Source: Propionibacteriaceae bacterium
GTDB lineage: Bacteria > Actinomycetota > Actinomycetes > Propionibacteriales > Propionibacteriaceae
NCBI GenBank assembly: GCA_030528545.1
Contig: JAUMYR010000002.1
Span: forward strand, 1 to 64,000
DNA length: 64,000 bases
Direction: 5' to 3'
Made by a program: the position numbers and the translations under genes. This document shows, piece by piece, positions 1 through 8,183 of the stretch (position 1 is its first letter; each line of letters opens with the position of its first letter). The notes beneath the pieces are model-generated. The model was not told the DNA's origin. It saw only the letters and a list, made by a program, of their open reading frames with translations, and made no database searches.

Positions 1-737
1 GCGCCGGGGCCGACCGGTCCTGGATGGCCGTCGATATTGGTGAACTCTCCGCCAGCCTCGCGCAGGATGATGTCGAGCGCGGCCATGTCGTGCAAGGCCA
101 GGTCGGGTTCGGTGGCGATGTCCACAGCGCCCTCGGCGACCAGCATGTAGCTCCAGAAGTCACCGTAGGCGCGGGTGCGCCAGCAGGAGCGCATGAGATC
201 AACGAACTGCTGGCCGCGATCGTCGTGCACCCAGCCGCCGATCGAGGAATAGGACAGGGAAGCGTCCTCGATCCGGTTGACCCGGCTGACCCTGATCTCG
301 TTGCAATTCAGCAGGGACCGTCCGGTGAAGGCACCGCCGCCCTTGGCGGCCCACCAGCGGCGTCCGAGCGCTGGGGCCGAGACGACCCCTACCGCGACCT
401 CATCGTCCACCATGAGGCCGATGAGCGTCGCCCAGACCGGCACCCCCCTCAAGAAGTTGGCGGTCCCATCAATCGGGTCAATGATCCAGCGACGCGGTCC
501 CCAGCCGGTGTCGCTACCCTCCTCACCGTGGACGGCGTCGCGGGGACGCGCCCGCGACAGCGTCCGGCGCAGGGATTCCTCCACGGCGGTATCAGCGTCG
601 GTGACCGGGGTGCGGTCCGGCTTGGAGGTGACCCGCAGATCCAGCGCCTTGAACCTCGCCATCGTGATGGAATCGGCGTCATCGGCCATGAGATGAGCGA
701 GCCTGAGGTCATCGGTGAGGTCCTTGCTGAGCGCCAT
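1..737 (-). CDS. hisN: Histidinol-phosphatase, inositol-monophosphatase family (3' end cut by window)
   Basis: Translating leftward from the ATG at 737 gives 245 residues that run off the window edge. The protein shows the metal-dependent IMPase signature: GEEG around residue 76, DPIDGTANFLRG near residue 90 (Mg-binding Asp residues and catalytic loop), and D-L-A-L-H-D-M-A-A-L-D near the end. Members of this family next to rsgA and aroA in actinobacteria are HisN, which dephosphorylates L-histidinol phosphate in histidine synthesis. The gene lies 25 bp downstream of rsgA and is probably the last gene seen of a leftward operon aroA-rsgA-hisN. A general inositol monophosphatase is the alternative; the synteny favours HisN. 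Only a short C-terminal piece should be missing. Confidence 0.85.
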   Translation of the reverse strand, partial: MALSKDLTDDLRLAHLMADDADSITMARFKALDLRVTSKPDRTPVTDADTAVEESLRRTLSRARPRDAVHGEEGSDTGWGPRRWIIDPIDGTANFLRGVPVWATLIGLMVDDEVAVGVVSAPALGRRWWAAKGGGAFTGRSLLNCNEIRVSRVNRIEDASLSYSSIGGWVHDDRGQQFVDLMRSCWRTRAYGDFWSYMLVAEGAVDIATEPDLALHDMAALDIILREAGGEFTNIDGHPGPVGPG

Positions 738-762
738 GGTCACTAACCTTAGCGGGCCAGGT

Positions 763-1734
763 TCACGGGCTGAACACCAACTCCATGCGCCGGAAGGAAG
801 CCACCCTTTCCGCCGGCAGCAGGCCGTCTCGCACCGCCTGGTCCAGCCCGCATTCCGGTGCCCCCTGATCGTGTGGGCAGCCGCGGGGGCAGTCCTCGGC
901 ATATTCGTTCAGATCGGTGAAGGCCCCCAGCACCGAATCCGGCCGGACGTGGCTCAGCCCGAAGGACCGGACTCCCGGGGTGTCGATGATCCAGCCCCCA
1001 CCGGGCAGTTCCAGCGCGATCGCCGAGGTGGAGGTGTGGCGTCCCTTGCCAGTCACCTCATTGACCGAGCCGGTGGCCCGCCGCACCCCTGGGATCAGCG
1101 CGTTGACCAGTGTGGATTTGCCGACCCCCGAATGCCCAACGAAGACCGAGACCCGGTCGGTGAGCAGCCCGGTCAATGGGCTGAGGTCGGCTCCCGGCTC
1201 GGTGACGACGATCGGGACGTCGAGGGGGGAGTAGGCCGCGACCAGCGCGGCAGGGGACGCGAGGTCTGCTTTCGTCAGGCACAGCAGCGGGGAGATCCCG
1301 GCGTCATAGCCCGCGACCAGGATCCTGTCGATCATGCCCATGCGGGGCTCGGGCTCGGCCAACGCCGTGACGATGACCAGCTGGTCGGCATTCGCCACGA
1401 TCGGACGCTCGTAGGGGTCATTGTCGTCGGCCGTGCGGCGCAATACGGTGCGCCTGTCCATGACCTCGACGATCCGGGCGAGCGTGCCCTCGGTTCCAGA
1501 GGTGTCTCCCACGACCCGGACAAGGTCGCCGACGATGACCGATCCGCGACCCAGTTGCCGAGCCTTGGTGCAGGTGATGAACCGGTCGTCGAGCTTGCAG
1601 CGGTAACGGCCCCGGTCCACGGTGATGACGCGGGCAACCTCCGCGCCGGAATAGTCGGGCCGGTCCTTGGTCCGGGGGCGGGTGCGCCGGGGCCGGTCAA
1701 ACCCGTGGTGTTCGTCGCGGGTCAGTGAGCGCAC
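763..1734 (-). CDS. rsgA: Ribosome small-subunit-dependent GTPase A
   Basis: The 323-residue protein has the circularly permuted GTPase layout of RsgA (YjeQ/EngC), which checks late 30S maturation. An N-terminal OB-fold-like region is followed by the G4 motif TKADL, then the P-loop GHSGVGKST, then DTPGVRSFG (G3). The C-terminal zinc site reads C-P-R-G-C-P-H...C. The start is the GTG at 1734, which overlaps the end of aroA by 13 bp, so translation is probably coupled. No better start is visible downstream that would keep the OB domain. The neighbours aroA and hisN repeat the order known from Streptomyces and other actinobacteria. Confidence 0.93.
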   Translation of the reverse strand: MRSLTRDEHHGFDRPRRTRPRTKDRPDYSGAEVARVITVDRGRYRCKLDDRFITCTKARQLGRGSVIVGDLVRVVGDTSGTEGTLARIVEVMDRRTVLRRTADDNDPYERPIVANADQLVIVTALAEPEPRMGMIDRILVAGYDAGISPLLCLTKADLASPAALVAAYSPLDVPIVVTEPGADLSPLTGLLTDRVSVFVGHSGVGKSTLVNALIPGVRRATGSVNEVTGKGRHTSTSAIALELPGGGWIIDTPGVRSFGLSHVRPDSVLGAFTDLNEYAEDCPRGCPHDQGAPECGLDQAVRDGLLPAERVASFRRMELVFSP

Positions 1735-2972
1735 AGCCGCATCCAGTCTTCGGCGAAGCGAGGCATGGTCTTGGCGGTGCAGCCGACATCGGCCAGGGTT
1801 GTCCCCGCCACCCGCAGGCCCACCAGAGCGGCGGCGTGGGCCATCCGGTGATCGTCGTAGGTCTCGAAGGTGCGGGGCCGTAGCTTGCCCCCGCCGACGA
1901 TCCGCAAACCGTCCTCGCTCTGCTGGATCTCGGCCCCCGCCTGGCTGAACTCCCTGGTCAGGGCCGCGAGCCGGTCGGTCTCGTGCCCGCGGATGTGACC
2001 GATGCCCGAGATCGTCGTGATTCCTTCAGCGAACAAGGCGACGGCCGCCACGATCGGAGTCAGCTCCGAGGCCCCCGAAAGATCTACGTCGATACCGCCC
2101 AGCCTGCCCCCGGTCAGGCTTAGCTGATCGCCTTCGCGCCGCACCGTGGCCCCGAAACGGGTCGCGATATCGAGGAAGGAGGCACCAGGCTGGGTCGTCT
2201 CCAGCGGCCAGTGGGCGATGGTGACCTCACCGCCGGTCACCATCGCGGCGGCCAGGAAGACCGCCGCGTTGGTGAGGTCGGGAGCGATGGAATCGGCGAT
2301 GGCCTTGATCCTCCCGGCCCGCACCACCCAGGTGACCGGGTCGGGGGTGGCGATCCTTACCCCCCGGGCCCGCAACATCGCCACGGTCATGTCGATGTGA
2401 GGACGCGACGGCAGCCTCGTCCCCGAGTGGCGCAGCCACAGCCCCGAAGGGTAACGCGCCCCGGCGAGCAGCGGCCCAGAGATGAACTGGCTGGACGAAC
2501 TGGCGTCGATCTCGCAGGCATCGCCCATGACCCGCGGCGGGGACAGCGTGAATGGCAGCGCGCTCGCGCTCGCCCGGGCACCCAGCTGGCGCAATCCCTT
2601 GATGAGAGGGGCCATCGGGCGGGCTGAGGCGTGGGGGTCACCCACGAAGGTGGTGGGAGCATCGGCCAGGGCCGCGACGGGCGGCACGAACCTCATGACG
2701 GTCCCAGCCAGACCGCAGTCGATGCGTCCGCTGGTGACGAACCGTTCCGGGGGGATCACGTGAAGGACATCGGTCCCGGTGATGGTCACCCCAAGGGCGC
2801 GCAGGGCCGCGATCATCAGCGCCGAATCTCGGGACTCCAATGCCCCGCTGATAGTGCCTGGCCCATCGGCCAGGGCGGCCAGCACCAGGGCCCGGTTGGT
2901 CTCAGATTTCGATCCGGGGACGACCACCCGTCCCCGGACCGGGCCCGTGGCGTGTGGTGCCTGCCACAGCAC
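1722..2972 (-). CDS. aroA: 3-phosphoshikimate 1-carboxyvinyltransferase (EPSP synthase)
   Basis: The 416-residue enzyme joins phosphoenolpyruvate to shikimate-3-phosphate in the shikimate pathway. Visible signatures are GSKSETNRALVLAALADG near the N terminus (substrate-binding loop with Lys, Ser and Arg), the LAGTVMRF segment corresponding to the usual LGNAGTAMR, and DDHRMAHAAALVG near residue 380. Length is normal for the family. The start is a GTG placed directly after the TAA of the DoxX-like gene, with no intergenic base, so the two are co-transcribed. The 3' end overlaps rsgA. Confidence 0.95.
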   Translation of the reverse strand: MLWQAPHATGPVRGRVVVPGSKSETNRALVLAALADGPGTISGALESRDSALMIAALRALGVTITGTDVLHVIPPERFVTSGRIDCGLAGTVMRFVPPVAALADAPTTFVGDPHASARPMAPLIKGLRQLGARASASALPFTLSPPRVMGDACEIDASSSSQFISGPLLAGARYPSGLWLRHSGTRLPSRPHIDMTVAMLRARGVRIATPDPVTWVVRAGRIKAIADSIAPDLTNAAVFLAAAMVTGGEVTIAHWPLETTQPGASFLDIATRFGATVRREGDQLSLTGGRLGGIDVDLSGASELTPIVAAVALFAEGITTISGIGHIRGHETDRLAALTREFSQAGAEIQQSEDGLRIVGGGKLRPRTFETYDDHRMAHAAALVGLRVAGTTLADVGCTAKTMPRFAEDWMRLCAH

Positions 2973-3530
2973 TTACTTGGTCACCGCGGACTTGAGCTCA
3001 CCGGTCATGGCCTCGGCCCGCTTGCGAGCCCAGCGGGCGCTCTTCTTGACCTGGCGCTTGTGGCGGCGGCTCTCTTTGGCGAGGCGGCGCTTCGCGTCCG
3101 TGGCGCGCCAGGCCAGGTCGGGTTTGCCCTCGGTGTCGAGAGCCGCCAGCAGCACGGCACCGAACAGGCCGAGGTTGCGGGCATGCACCGCGCGGGCGGC
3201 CTTCCGCTCAGCCTCGGGAAGGTCCTTGGCGGGCCGGTCCATGACGGCAGGGATCATGCTGACTCCGAGCAGCGCGGCACAGGGGCGGCGCGCGATCCCC
3301 ATCGCCAGGCCGATGCCGCCCGCGATCTGGGCGAAACCGGTGATCCGGGCCCAGGTGCGTGGGTCATCGGGCAGGTAGTCCGCGATCGCGGAGGGGGCGA
3401 GTGGCAACGCGGCCGCGGTGATCTTCTCAGTGGCGGGCAGTCGTAGATCTGGGTCCATAGCGGCCTGTGCGCCTTCGGCGATGAAGAAACTGGCCAGCAG
3501 GCTACGGGCGGCAAAACGCAGGATGCTCAT
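2973..3530 (-). CDS. DoxX family membrane protein
   Basis: The 185-residue protein has about four hydrophobic segments: residues 8-25, then [18 protein letters not shown], then a segment around [12 protein letters not shown], and [12 protein letters not shown]. This matches small DoxX-type membrane proteins. A strongly basic tail of about 45 residues ([17 protein letters not shown] and following) faces the cytoplasm if four segments are right. DoxX proteins are often linked to redox or thiol stress, and this gene is divergent from sigH with only 67 bp between them, as in other actinobacteria. Its own function is unknown. The ATG at 3530 opens the leftward operon with aroA. Confidence 0.8.
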   Translation of the reverse strand: MSILRFAARSLLASFFIAEGAQAAMDPDLRLPATEKITAAALPLAPSAIADYLPDDPRTWARITGFAQIAGGIGLAMGIARRPCAALLGVSMIPAVMDRPAKDLPEAERKAARAVHARNLGLFGAVLLAALDTEGKPDLAWRATDAKRRLAKESRRHKRQVKKSARWARKRAEAMTGELKSAVTK

Positions 3531-3562
3531 GGACCAACCCTACTCTGACCCGCTGCCTTGCG

Positions 3563-3588
3563 GGAATATAGCCACCCACGGCGGAGTT
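3563..3588 (+). promoter_or_regulatory. SigH/SigR-type promoter of sigH
   Basis: GGAAT at 3563-3567 (GGGAAT with the preceding G) is followed by exactly 18 bases and then GTT at 3586-3588. This is the published SigR/SigH consensus GGAAT-N18-GTT. It lies just upstream of the sigH coding region, so the sigma factor probably activates its own gene under thiol-oxidative stress. The expected transcription start, about 6-7 bases past the -10 element, falls at or next to the ATG at 3598, so the message may be leaderless. Confidence 0.8.
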
Positions 3589-3597
3589 GTTGCAGTT

Positions 3598-4263
3598 ATG
3601 ACGACAACAGCCATGGCACCGGTGAGGTCTTCGCTATTGTCGTATGTGATGACTATGACACCACCAGAGGTCGATCTCGACAACGAGACGCCAGACGAGC
3701 GCGCGGCCCGCTTCGAGCGCGACGCTATGGGTTATCTCGATCAGCTCTACGGCGCCGCGCTACGCATGACGCGCAATGCCGCCGACGCTGAAGACATCGT
3801 GCAGGAGACCTACGCCAAGGCCTTCGCATCGTTCCACCAGTTCAAACCCGGAACAAACCTCAAGGCGTGGCTGTACCGGATCCTCACCAATACCTACATC
3901 AACTCCTATCGCAAGCAACAGCGGCAGCCGCAGGCGAGCGGGGAGGACGTGGAGGACTGGCAGCTGGCCAGCGCGGCCAGCCATGATTCGACCGGGTTGC
4001 GCTCGGCCGAGATGGAGGCACTGGACCTGATCCCCGACGCCCGGGTCACAGAGGCATTGGGTTCGCTTCCTCCGGACTTCCGCACCGCCGTTTACCTCGC
4101 CGATGTCGAGGGATTCTCATATAAGGAGATTGCCGAGATGATGGGCACACCGATCGGCACCGTGATGAGCCGGCTCAACCGGGGCCGGGCGCAGCTGAGG
4201 GCCAAACTGGTGGACGCGGCCCGGGAGCTGGGCATCGGACCGAAGGAGCCCGCCGATGTCTGA
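3598..4263 (+). CDS. sigH: ECF RNA polymerase sigma factor SigH/SigR, thiol-oxidative and heat stress
   Basis: The protein carries sigma region 2 ([29 protein letters not shown], then [19 protein letters not shown]) and region 4 ([40 protein letters not shown]). These closely match mycobacterial SigH and Streptomyces SigR. Starting at 3598 gives 221 residues, near the family length; the ATG at 3649 would give 204. I prefer 3598 because it fits the SigH-type promoter, but neither start has a good ribosome-binding site. The stop overlaps the rsrA start (ATG at 4256), so sigma and anti-sigma are translationally coupled. The reading frame stays open upstream to 3418, into the divergent gene, which is probably chance. 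Confidence 0.92.
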   Translation: MTTTAMAPVRSSLLSYVMTMTPPEVDLDNETPDERAARFERDAMGYLDQLYGAALRMTRNAADAEDIVQETYAKAFASFHQFKPGTNLKAWLYRILTNTYINSYRKQQRQPQASGEDVEDWQLASAASHDSTGLRSAEMEALDLIPDARVTEALGSLPPDFRTAVYLADVEGFSYKEIAEMMGTPIGTVMSRLNRGRAQLRAKLVDAARELGIGPKEPADV

Positions 4264-4522
4264 GGCGCACCTGCACGACAATGACGAGTTCGACGACTGT
4301 ATGCGGGCCCTGGCCAACGTGCACACCTTCCTGCACGACGAGATGACCGAACTGGACGCCGATCTCATCCGGCACCACCTGCACGCCTGCGAGCGATGTC
4401 TGAGGGATTTCGACATCGAGCAGACGATCACCTTGATGTTGCGGCGCTGCTGCAGCGGGACCAAGGCCCCGGCCAGCCTGCGGATCAACATCACCCAGAC
4501 CGTTATCCGGGGCCGCGGGTGA
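4256..4522 (+). CDS. rsrA: Zinc-binding redox-sensing anti-sigma factor of SigH
   Basis: This 88-residue protein has the ZAS motif H-X3-C-X2-C: His41, Cys45 and Cys48 in HLHACERC. Cys15 near the N terminus corresponds to the redox Cys11 of Streptomyces RsrA, and there is a Cys65-Cys66 pair. In this family oxidation of the zinc cysteines releases the sigma factor, so the pair senses disulfide stress. The gene overlaps the end of sigH by 8 bp and is followed by a strong palindromic terminator. In mycobacteria the equivalent is RshA. Confidence 0.9.
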   Translation: MSEAHLHDNDEFDDCMRALANVHTFLHDEMTELDADLIRHHLHACERCLRDFDIEQTITLMLRRCCSGTKAPASLRINITQTVIRGRG

Positions 4523-4584
4523 GCCTGCGTCTCCACCGGCTCCGGGACGCTGGGAAGCCGATGCGCGGCTGAGAACAGACAGAA

Positions 4585-4622
4585 ATGGAGGCAGGCCCCG
4601 CGATCGCGGGGCCTGCCTCCAT
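4585..4622. terminator. Bidirectional intrinsic terminator between rsrA and bL37
   Basis: A perfect 38-bp palindrome centred on CGATCG: each arm is ATGGAGGCAGGCCCCGCGA or its complement. It sits between the convergent genes rsrA (+) and the bL37 gene (-). On the minus strand the palindrome is followed by a T-rich stretch (TTCTGTCTGTTCTC). On the plus strand the sequence after it is only weakly T-rich. Confidence 0.8.
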
Positions 4623-4636
4623 CGTTCTTGGATCGC

Positions 4637-4711
4637 TCAGGCGTTGGGGCGCTTACCGTGGTTCGCGCCATTCTTCCTGCGAGCGCGGCGCTTGCGTCCA
4701 CCCTTGCCCAT
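4637..4711 (-). CDS. 50S ribosomal protein bL37
   Basis: A 24-residue, very basic peptide begins MGKGGRKRRARRKNG and ends NHGKRPNA. The ANHGKRPN tail is the signature of bL37, the small actinobacterial large-subunit protein first seen in the Mycobacterium smegmatis ribosome structure. The ATG at 4711 has a clear ribosome-binding site (GAAGGAG, 6 bases upstream), and the gene ends at the palindromic terminator shared with rsrA. The gene is short and could be overlooked in automated annotation. Recognition rests on recall of the mycobacterial sequence. Confidence 0.88.
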   Translation of the reverse strand: MGKGGRKRRARRKNGANHGKRPNA

Positions 4712-4814
4712 GGCTTTCTCCTTCAAGATCAACTCTGCCCAGCGGCTGCGGGCGCATCACATTGTGCCAGAGCCAGGCACGAATACCCAAGCCCGATATG
4801 GCAAGCTTAGACAT

Positions 4815-6281
4815 GTGCCAAGCCTCGATGATGTACTGGAGCAGCGCGGCAGCGTGCTAGATGGAGACCGGGACTGGTTGCGGTCCTTCGTTCATGAATG
4901 GCACATTCTGGCCGATATGAGCTTCTCGGACCTCATCTTGTGGCTGCCTGGGGAAGACGACAACATCTTCTGGGCCGCCGCACAGATCAGGCCCACCACC
5001 GGCCCGACGGCGTTAGAGGAGGACGTGGTAGGCGACGATGTCGCCTACGACCCAGAACACCTAGTCACCACTGCCTACATGTCGCAGCAGATCCAAGAGA
5101 CCAGCGAGGGCTCGCTGAGTGCGGGAATCCCGGTGGGGATCAAGGCCATCCCCATCATGCGCTCCAAACGCTGTGTCGCCGTCGTGGAACAGCACACCAA
5201 CCAGATGGGGGTCCGCGCCCCCGGGACACTGGAGGACAACTACCTGGAGATCGCCGATGTGCTCAGCGACATGCTGTGGCGTGGGGAGTTTCCGGTCAGC
5301 CCCCGCTCGGACCCGAGCCTGTCTCCTCGCCCAGGCGATGGCCTGATCCGCCTGGACAAGCGCGGCAACATCGCCTACGCCAGCCCAAACGCGGTATCGG
5401 TGTATCGGCGGATGGGCCACATCGGTGACCTCGAGGACGAGGACTTCCGCGTCGTCACCCAGGCGTTGAGCCCCGGGCTCAAAGAAGTCGGGCAGAACTT
5501 CGTGACCGATCTGTCGGGACGCATGGCCCGCGAGATCGACATCGAGGCTGGCCGGATCAGCATGAGGCTACGCCTGATCCCGCTGCAGAACGGCAACGAA
5601 CCGGTCGGCACTCTGGTGTTGTGCCGGGACACGACCGAACTGCGCAATCTCGACCGGCAGCTGGTGACCAAGGACGCGACGATCCGCGAGATCCACCACC
5701 GGGTGAAGAACAACCTGCAGACCGTCGCCGCGCTGCTGCGGATGCAGGCCCGCCGGATCAGGTCCCCGGAGGGCAAAGACGCCCTGCGGGACGCCATGCG
5801 CCGGGTTGCCTCCATCGCGGTGGTGCACGAGATCCTCAGCCAGGCTTTCGACGAGGAGGTGCCCTTCGACGATGTCTGTGACCGGATCTTGAGGATGGTG
5901 GGCGACGTGGCCGCGGCCTCCGGTCAGGTGACGGCACGGCGGGTCGGCAGTTTTGGGCTGGTCGGGGCGGGCAGCGCCACATCGCTGGCCCTCATCGTGA
6001 CCGAGTTGTGTCAGAACGCCATCGAACACGGGCTGGCCACTGAGTCGGGAACCGTGGAGGTCGTTCCGCTGCGCGACGGGGCGATGCTGCAGGTCGATGT
6101 GCAAGACGATGGCCGGGGACTGCCCGATGGTTTCTCTCTGGTGGGGGCGACCAGCCTCGGGCTGTCGATCGTGCAGACCCTGGTCAGCGACCTCGACGGC
6201 ACGGTCGAGTTCCAGTCCCTGGCCCCCGAACCCGGAAGCAGGGTCCGGCTGCGGATACCGCTAGCTGTTGCGGAGTCGTGA
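4815..6281 (+). CDS. pdtaS: PdtaS-like cytosolic sensor histidine kinase (GAF-PAS-HisKA_2-HATPase)
   Basis: The protein resembles mycobacterial PdtaS (Rv3220c) along its whole length. A GAF-like N-terminal half (residues about 20-160) leads to a PAS-like part starting around GDGLIRLDKRGNIAYASPNA. Next comes the HisKA_2 phosphoacceptor box REIHHRVKNNLQTVAALLR (His near residue 294), then an HATPase with ELCQNAIEHGL and DDGRGLPDGFSL. There is no transmembrane segment, so it acts in the cytosol. The partner is expected to be a PdtaR-type ANTAR antiterminator, which is not in this window. I chose the GTG at 4815 because it matches the mycobacterial N terminus; the frame is open upstream across bL37. 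Its 3' end overlaps convergent whiB1 by 21 bp, as in Mycobacterium. Confidence 0.88.
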   Translation: MPSLDDVLEQRGSVLDGDRDWLRSFVHEWHILADMSFSDLILWLPGEDDNIFWAAAQIRPTTGPTALEEDVVGDDVAYDPEHLVTTAYMSQQIQETSEGSLSAGIPVGIKAIPIMRSKRCVAVVEQHTNQMGVRAPGTLEDNYLEIADVLSDMLWRGEFPVSPRSDPSLSPRPGDGLIRLDKRGNIAYASPNAVSVYRRMGHIGDLEDEDFRVVTQALSPGLKEVGQNFVTDLSGRMAREIDIEAGRISMRLRLIPLQNGNEPVGTLVLCRDTTELRNLDRQLVTKDATIREIHHRVKNNLQTVAALLRMQARRIRSPEGKDALRDAMRRVASIAVVHEILSQAFDEEVPFDDVCDRILRMVGDVAAASGQVTARRVGSFGLVGAGSATSLALIVTELCQNAIEHGLATESGTVEVVPLRDGAMLQVDVQDDGRGLPDGFSLVGATSLGLSIVQTLVSDLDGTVEFQSLAPEPGSRVRLRIPLAVAES

Positions 6282-6512
6282 GCGGGCGGCGCGGCGTTTG
6301 ATCGCGCGGCGCTCGTCCTCGCTCATCCCGCCCCAGACCCCGTGGTCCTGGCCAGCGTCGAGCGCCCAGTTGAGGCACTGATCGCGCACGTCGCAGCGCA
6401 TACAGACTTTCTTGGCCTCCTCGATCTGCTGCAATGCCGGACCGGTGTTTCCCACTGGGAAGAACAACTCGGGGTCCTCAGTCAGGCAGGCGGCCCGGTG
6501 ACGCCAATCCAT
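6261..6512 (-). CDS. whiB1: Transcriptional regulator WhiB1 (4Fe-4S protein)
   Basis: Starting at the ATG at 6512 gives 83 residues beginning MDWRHRAAC. The four iron-sulfur cysteines are Cys9, Cys37, Cys40 and Cys46, spaced as in mycobacterial WhiB1. The GVWGGMSEDERRA turn and the basic tail KRRAARSRLRNS bind SigA and DNA. WhiB1 is an essential, nitric-oxide-sensitive regulator in mycobacteria. A purine-rich AAGGAG lies about 11 bases upstream. In-frame upstream codons exist to 6554 but the family starts at MDWRH. The gene converges on the sensor kinase gene, the same arrangement as Rv3219/Rv3220c. Confidence 0.93.
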   Translation of the reverse strand: MDWRHRAACLTEDPELFFPVGNTGPALQQIEEAKKVCMRCDVRDQCLNWALDAGQDHGVWGGMSEDERRAIKRRAARSRLRNS

Positions 6513-6673
6513 TTCTCGGCGTGCTCCTTTGGTGACAGTACGTGATACAGGCACCCGTCGGTTCGTCGAGTGCAGCGTCCTAGCTTTGCAACTGTATCGC
6601 CGAAGTTCAAGCCCTGGGGAGTAAATCCATGAAACTCGTCGCGGATTGCACGGGTTTTCGTTACAGTGGCGCG

Positions 6674-7048
6674 GTGAACGACGCCTACCGCCACCTGCCC
6701 CGGGTCATCGCCTCCTGCGGAGCCATCGCTTCCGGGGCCGGGTTTATCGGGGTCGGGATCGGTTCGGTGCTCGTCCGTGGGGCGCTGTTCAGCTGGGGAG
6801 TTGGGATCATGCTGACCCTATATGGCCTCTTGGTGGCCGCCGCCGGATGGGCCTGCTGGCGCGGCATCACCTTTGCCACCGGGGCCGTCATCGCCTCGGC
6901 CCTGCTCAACACGGCCACCGTCGCCAGCTATGCCACCGGTCCGCTGTGGTGGGTCGCGGCGCTGATCCTGGTGATCCCGCTGGCAACCCTGGTCGCCGCG
7001 GTCTGGTTGCGGGTCCAGACCGCGACCCAGGCCGGGTTCAGCCGCTGA
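6674..7048 (+). CDS. Small four-helix membrane protein, function unknown
   Basis: From the GTG at 6674 the protein has 124 residues and four clear hydrophobic segments: residues about 10-32, 36-56, 60-82 and 90-112. It ends in a short polar tail. I do not recognise a family beyond 'integral membrane protein'. The GTG is favoured over the ATG at 6629 because a TACAGT -10-like hexamer ends 6 bases before it, as expected for a leaderless message, and the extra N-terminal residues look non-coding. It is divergent from whiB1 and overlaps the 3' end of galK by 11 bp. Confidence 0.6.
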   Translation: MNDAYRHLPRVIASCGAIASGAGFIGVGIGSVLVRGALFSWGVGIMLTLYGLLVAAAGWACWRGITFATGAVIASALLNTATVASYATGPLWWVAALILVIPLATLVAAVWLRVQTATQAGFSR

Positions 7049-8183
7049 GCCGTCCGGCTCCGGGCGCCGGGGTCACCACGAACCAGCTCGGTTTACGGAA
7101 CTCCGCCAGCCGGAACGCCTCGGCGATCTCCGCCCCGATACGCTGCCCCTCTGCCTCCTCGCACAGGGCGATGATGCAGCCGCCGAAACCGCCTCCGGTC
7201 ATGCGTGCGCCCAGGGCGCCGGCGTCCCTGGCCACTTCGACGGCTAGGTCCACGGTCGGCACCGTGATCTCGAAGTCATCGCGCATCGAGGCGTGAGAGG
7301 CGTCGAGGAGGGGACCCAGTTCGCGCAGCCGCCCCTGCCTGGCCAGCCGCACCGCCTCCAGCACCCGGTCATTCTCGGTGACGACGTGACGCACCCGCTT
7401 CACCATGGTCTCCTCGCTCAACCGCTCCAGCGCCGAGTCCAGATCCGTGACGTCTCGCAGCGCCGGGACCCCGAGCAGGGCCGCGGCCTCCTCGCAACTG
7501 GCCCGCCGGGAAGCGTACTCACCGCTGACATGGCTGTGCGGGGTGTGGGTGTCCAAGACGAGGATCTCCAGGCCCTGGCTGCCCAGAGGCAGAGCTACCT
7601 GCTCATACTCCAGGCTGCGGCAGTCGAGGAATAATGCCTCGTCGCGTCGGCATAGTGTGCTGGCGGCCTGATCCAGCAAACCGGTGGGCGCCCCGACATA
7701 GTCGTTCTCCGCGACCCGGGCGATTTTGGCTCGCTCCATCGGTTCCAGATCGATCTCGAACAGGTCGCACAGCGCCGCGACCACGGCGCACTCGATGGCC
7801 GCGGAACTGGACAGCCCGGCGCCGAGCGGGACATCGGAGGTGAGGACCAGGCTGACCCCACCGATCGGGTACCCGGCCTGGAGGAAGGCCCAGACCACGC
7901 CGGTCAGGTAGGAGGCCCAGCCCGGCGTCTGGGGGGTCAGCTCGGTGACAAAGACCTCGGTCCGGTCCCTTTTCTCCAGCGACACCGCCACGATCCGCCC
8001 GTCATCGCGCCGCCCAGCGGCGACGACGGCCTTCTTGGCAAGGGCGAAGGGCAGCACGAAACCATCGTTATAGTCGGTGTGCTCGCCGATCAGGTTGACC
8101 CGTCCTGGACCGAACCACAGCCCTTCTGGCCCGGTCCCGATCTCGCTGCGGTAGCGCTCTTTGAGTGCTTCTAGATCAATCAC
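7038..8183 (-). CDS. galK: Galactokinase
   Basis: The 381-residue GHMP kinase phosphorylates galactose at C1 in the Leloir pathway. The galactokinase signature GPGRVNLIGEHTDYNDG lies near residue 26, the ATP-binding GHMP motif LGAGLSSSAAIECA near residue 125, and the C-terminal motif RMTGGGFGGCIIAL near residue 332. The start is a GTG overlapping the stop of the upstream DUF6104 gene (GTGA), so the three genes kgd, DUF6104 and galK are one leftward transcript. Length is normal. No other galactose gene is in the window. Confidence 0.95.
   Translation of the reverse strand: MIDLEALKERYRSEIGTGPEGLWFGPGRVNLIGEHTDYNDGFVLPFALAKKAVVAAGRRDDGRIVAVSLEKRDRTEVFVTELTPQTPGWASYLTGVVWAFLQAGYPIGGVSLVLTSDVPLGAGLSSSAAIECAVVAALCDLFEIDLEPMERAKIARVAENDYVGAPTGLLDQAASTLCRRDEALFLDCRSLEYEQVALPLGSQGLEILVLDTHTPHSHVSGEYASRRASCEEAAALLGVPALRDVTDLDSALERLSEETMVKRVRHVVTENDRVLEAVRLARQGRLRELGPLLDASHASMRDDFEITVPTVDLAVEVARDAGALGARMTGGGFGGCIIALCEEAEGQRIGAEIAEAFRLAEFRKPSWFVVTPAPGAGRLSG

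Noticed and set aside
3418..3597. 60-residue N-terminal extension of SigH, similar in length to the long SigR' form of Streptomyces
   Set aside because: The frame runs through the divergent DoxX-like gene, has no promoter or ribosome-binding site that I can see, and its residues do not look conserved. Kept only as a remote possibility.
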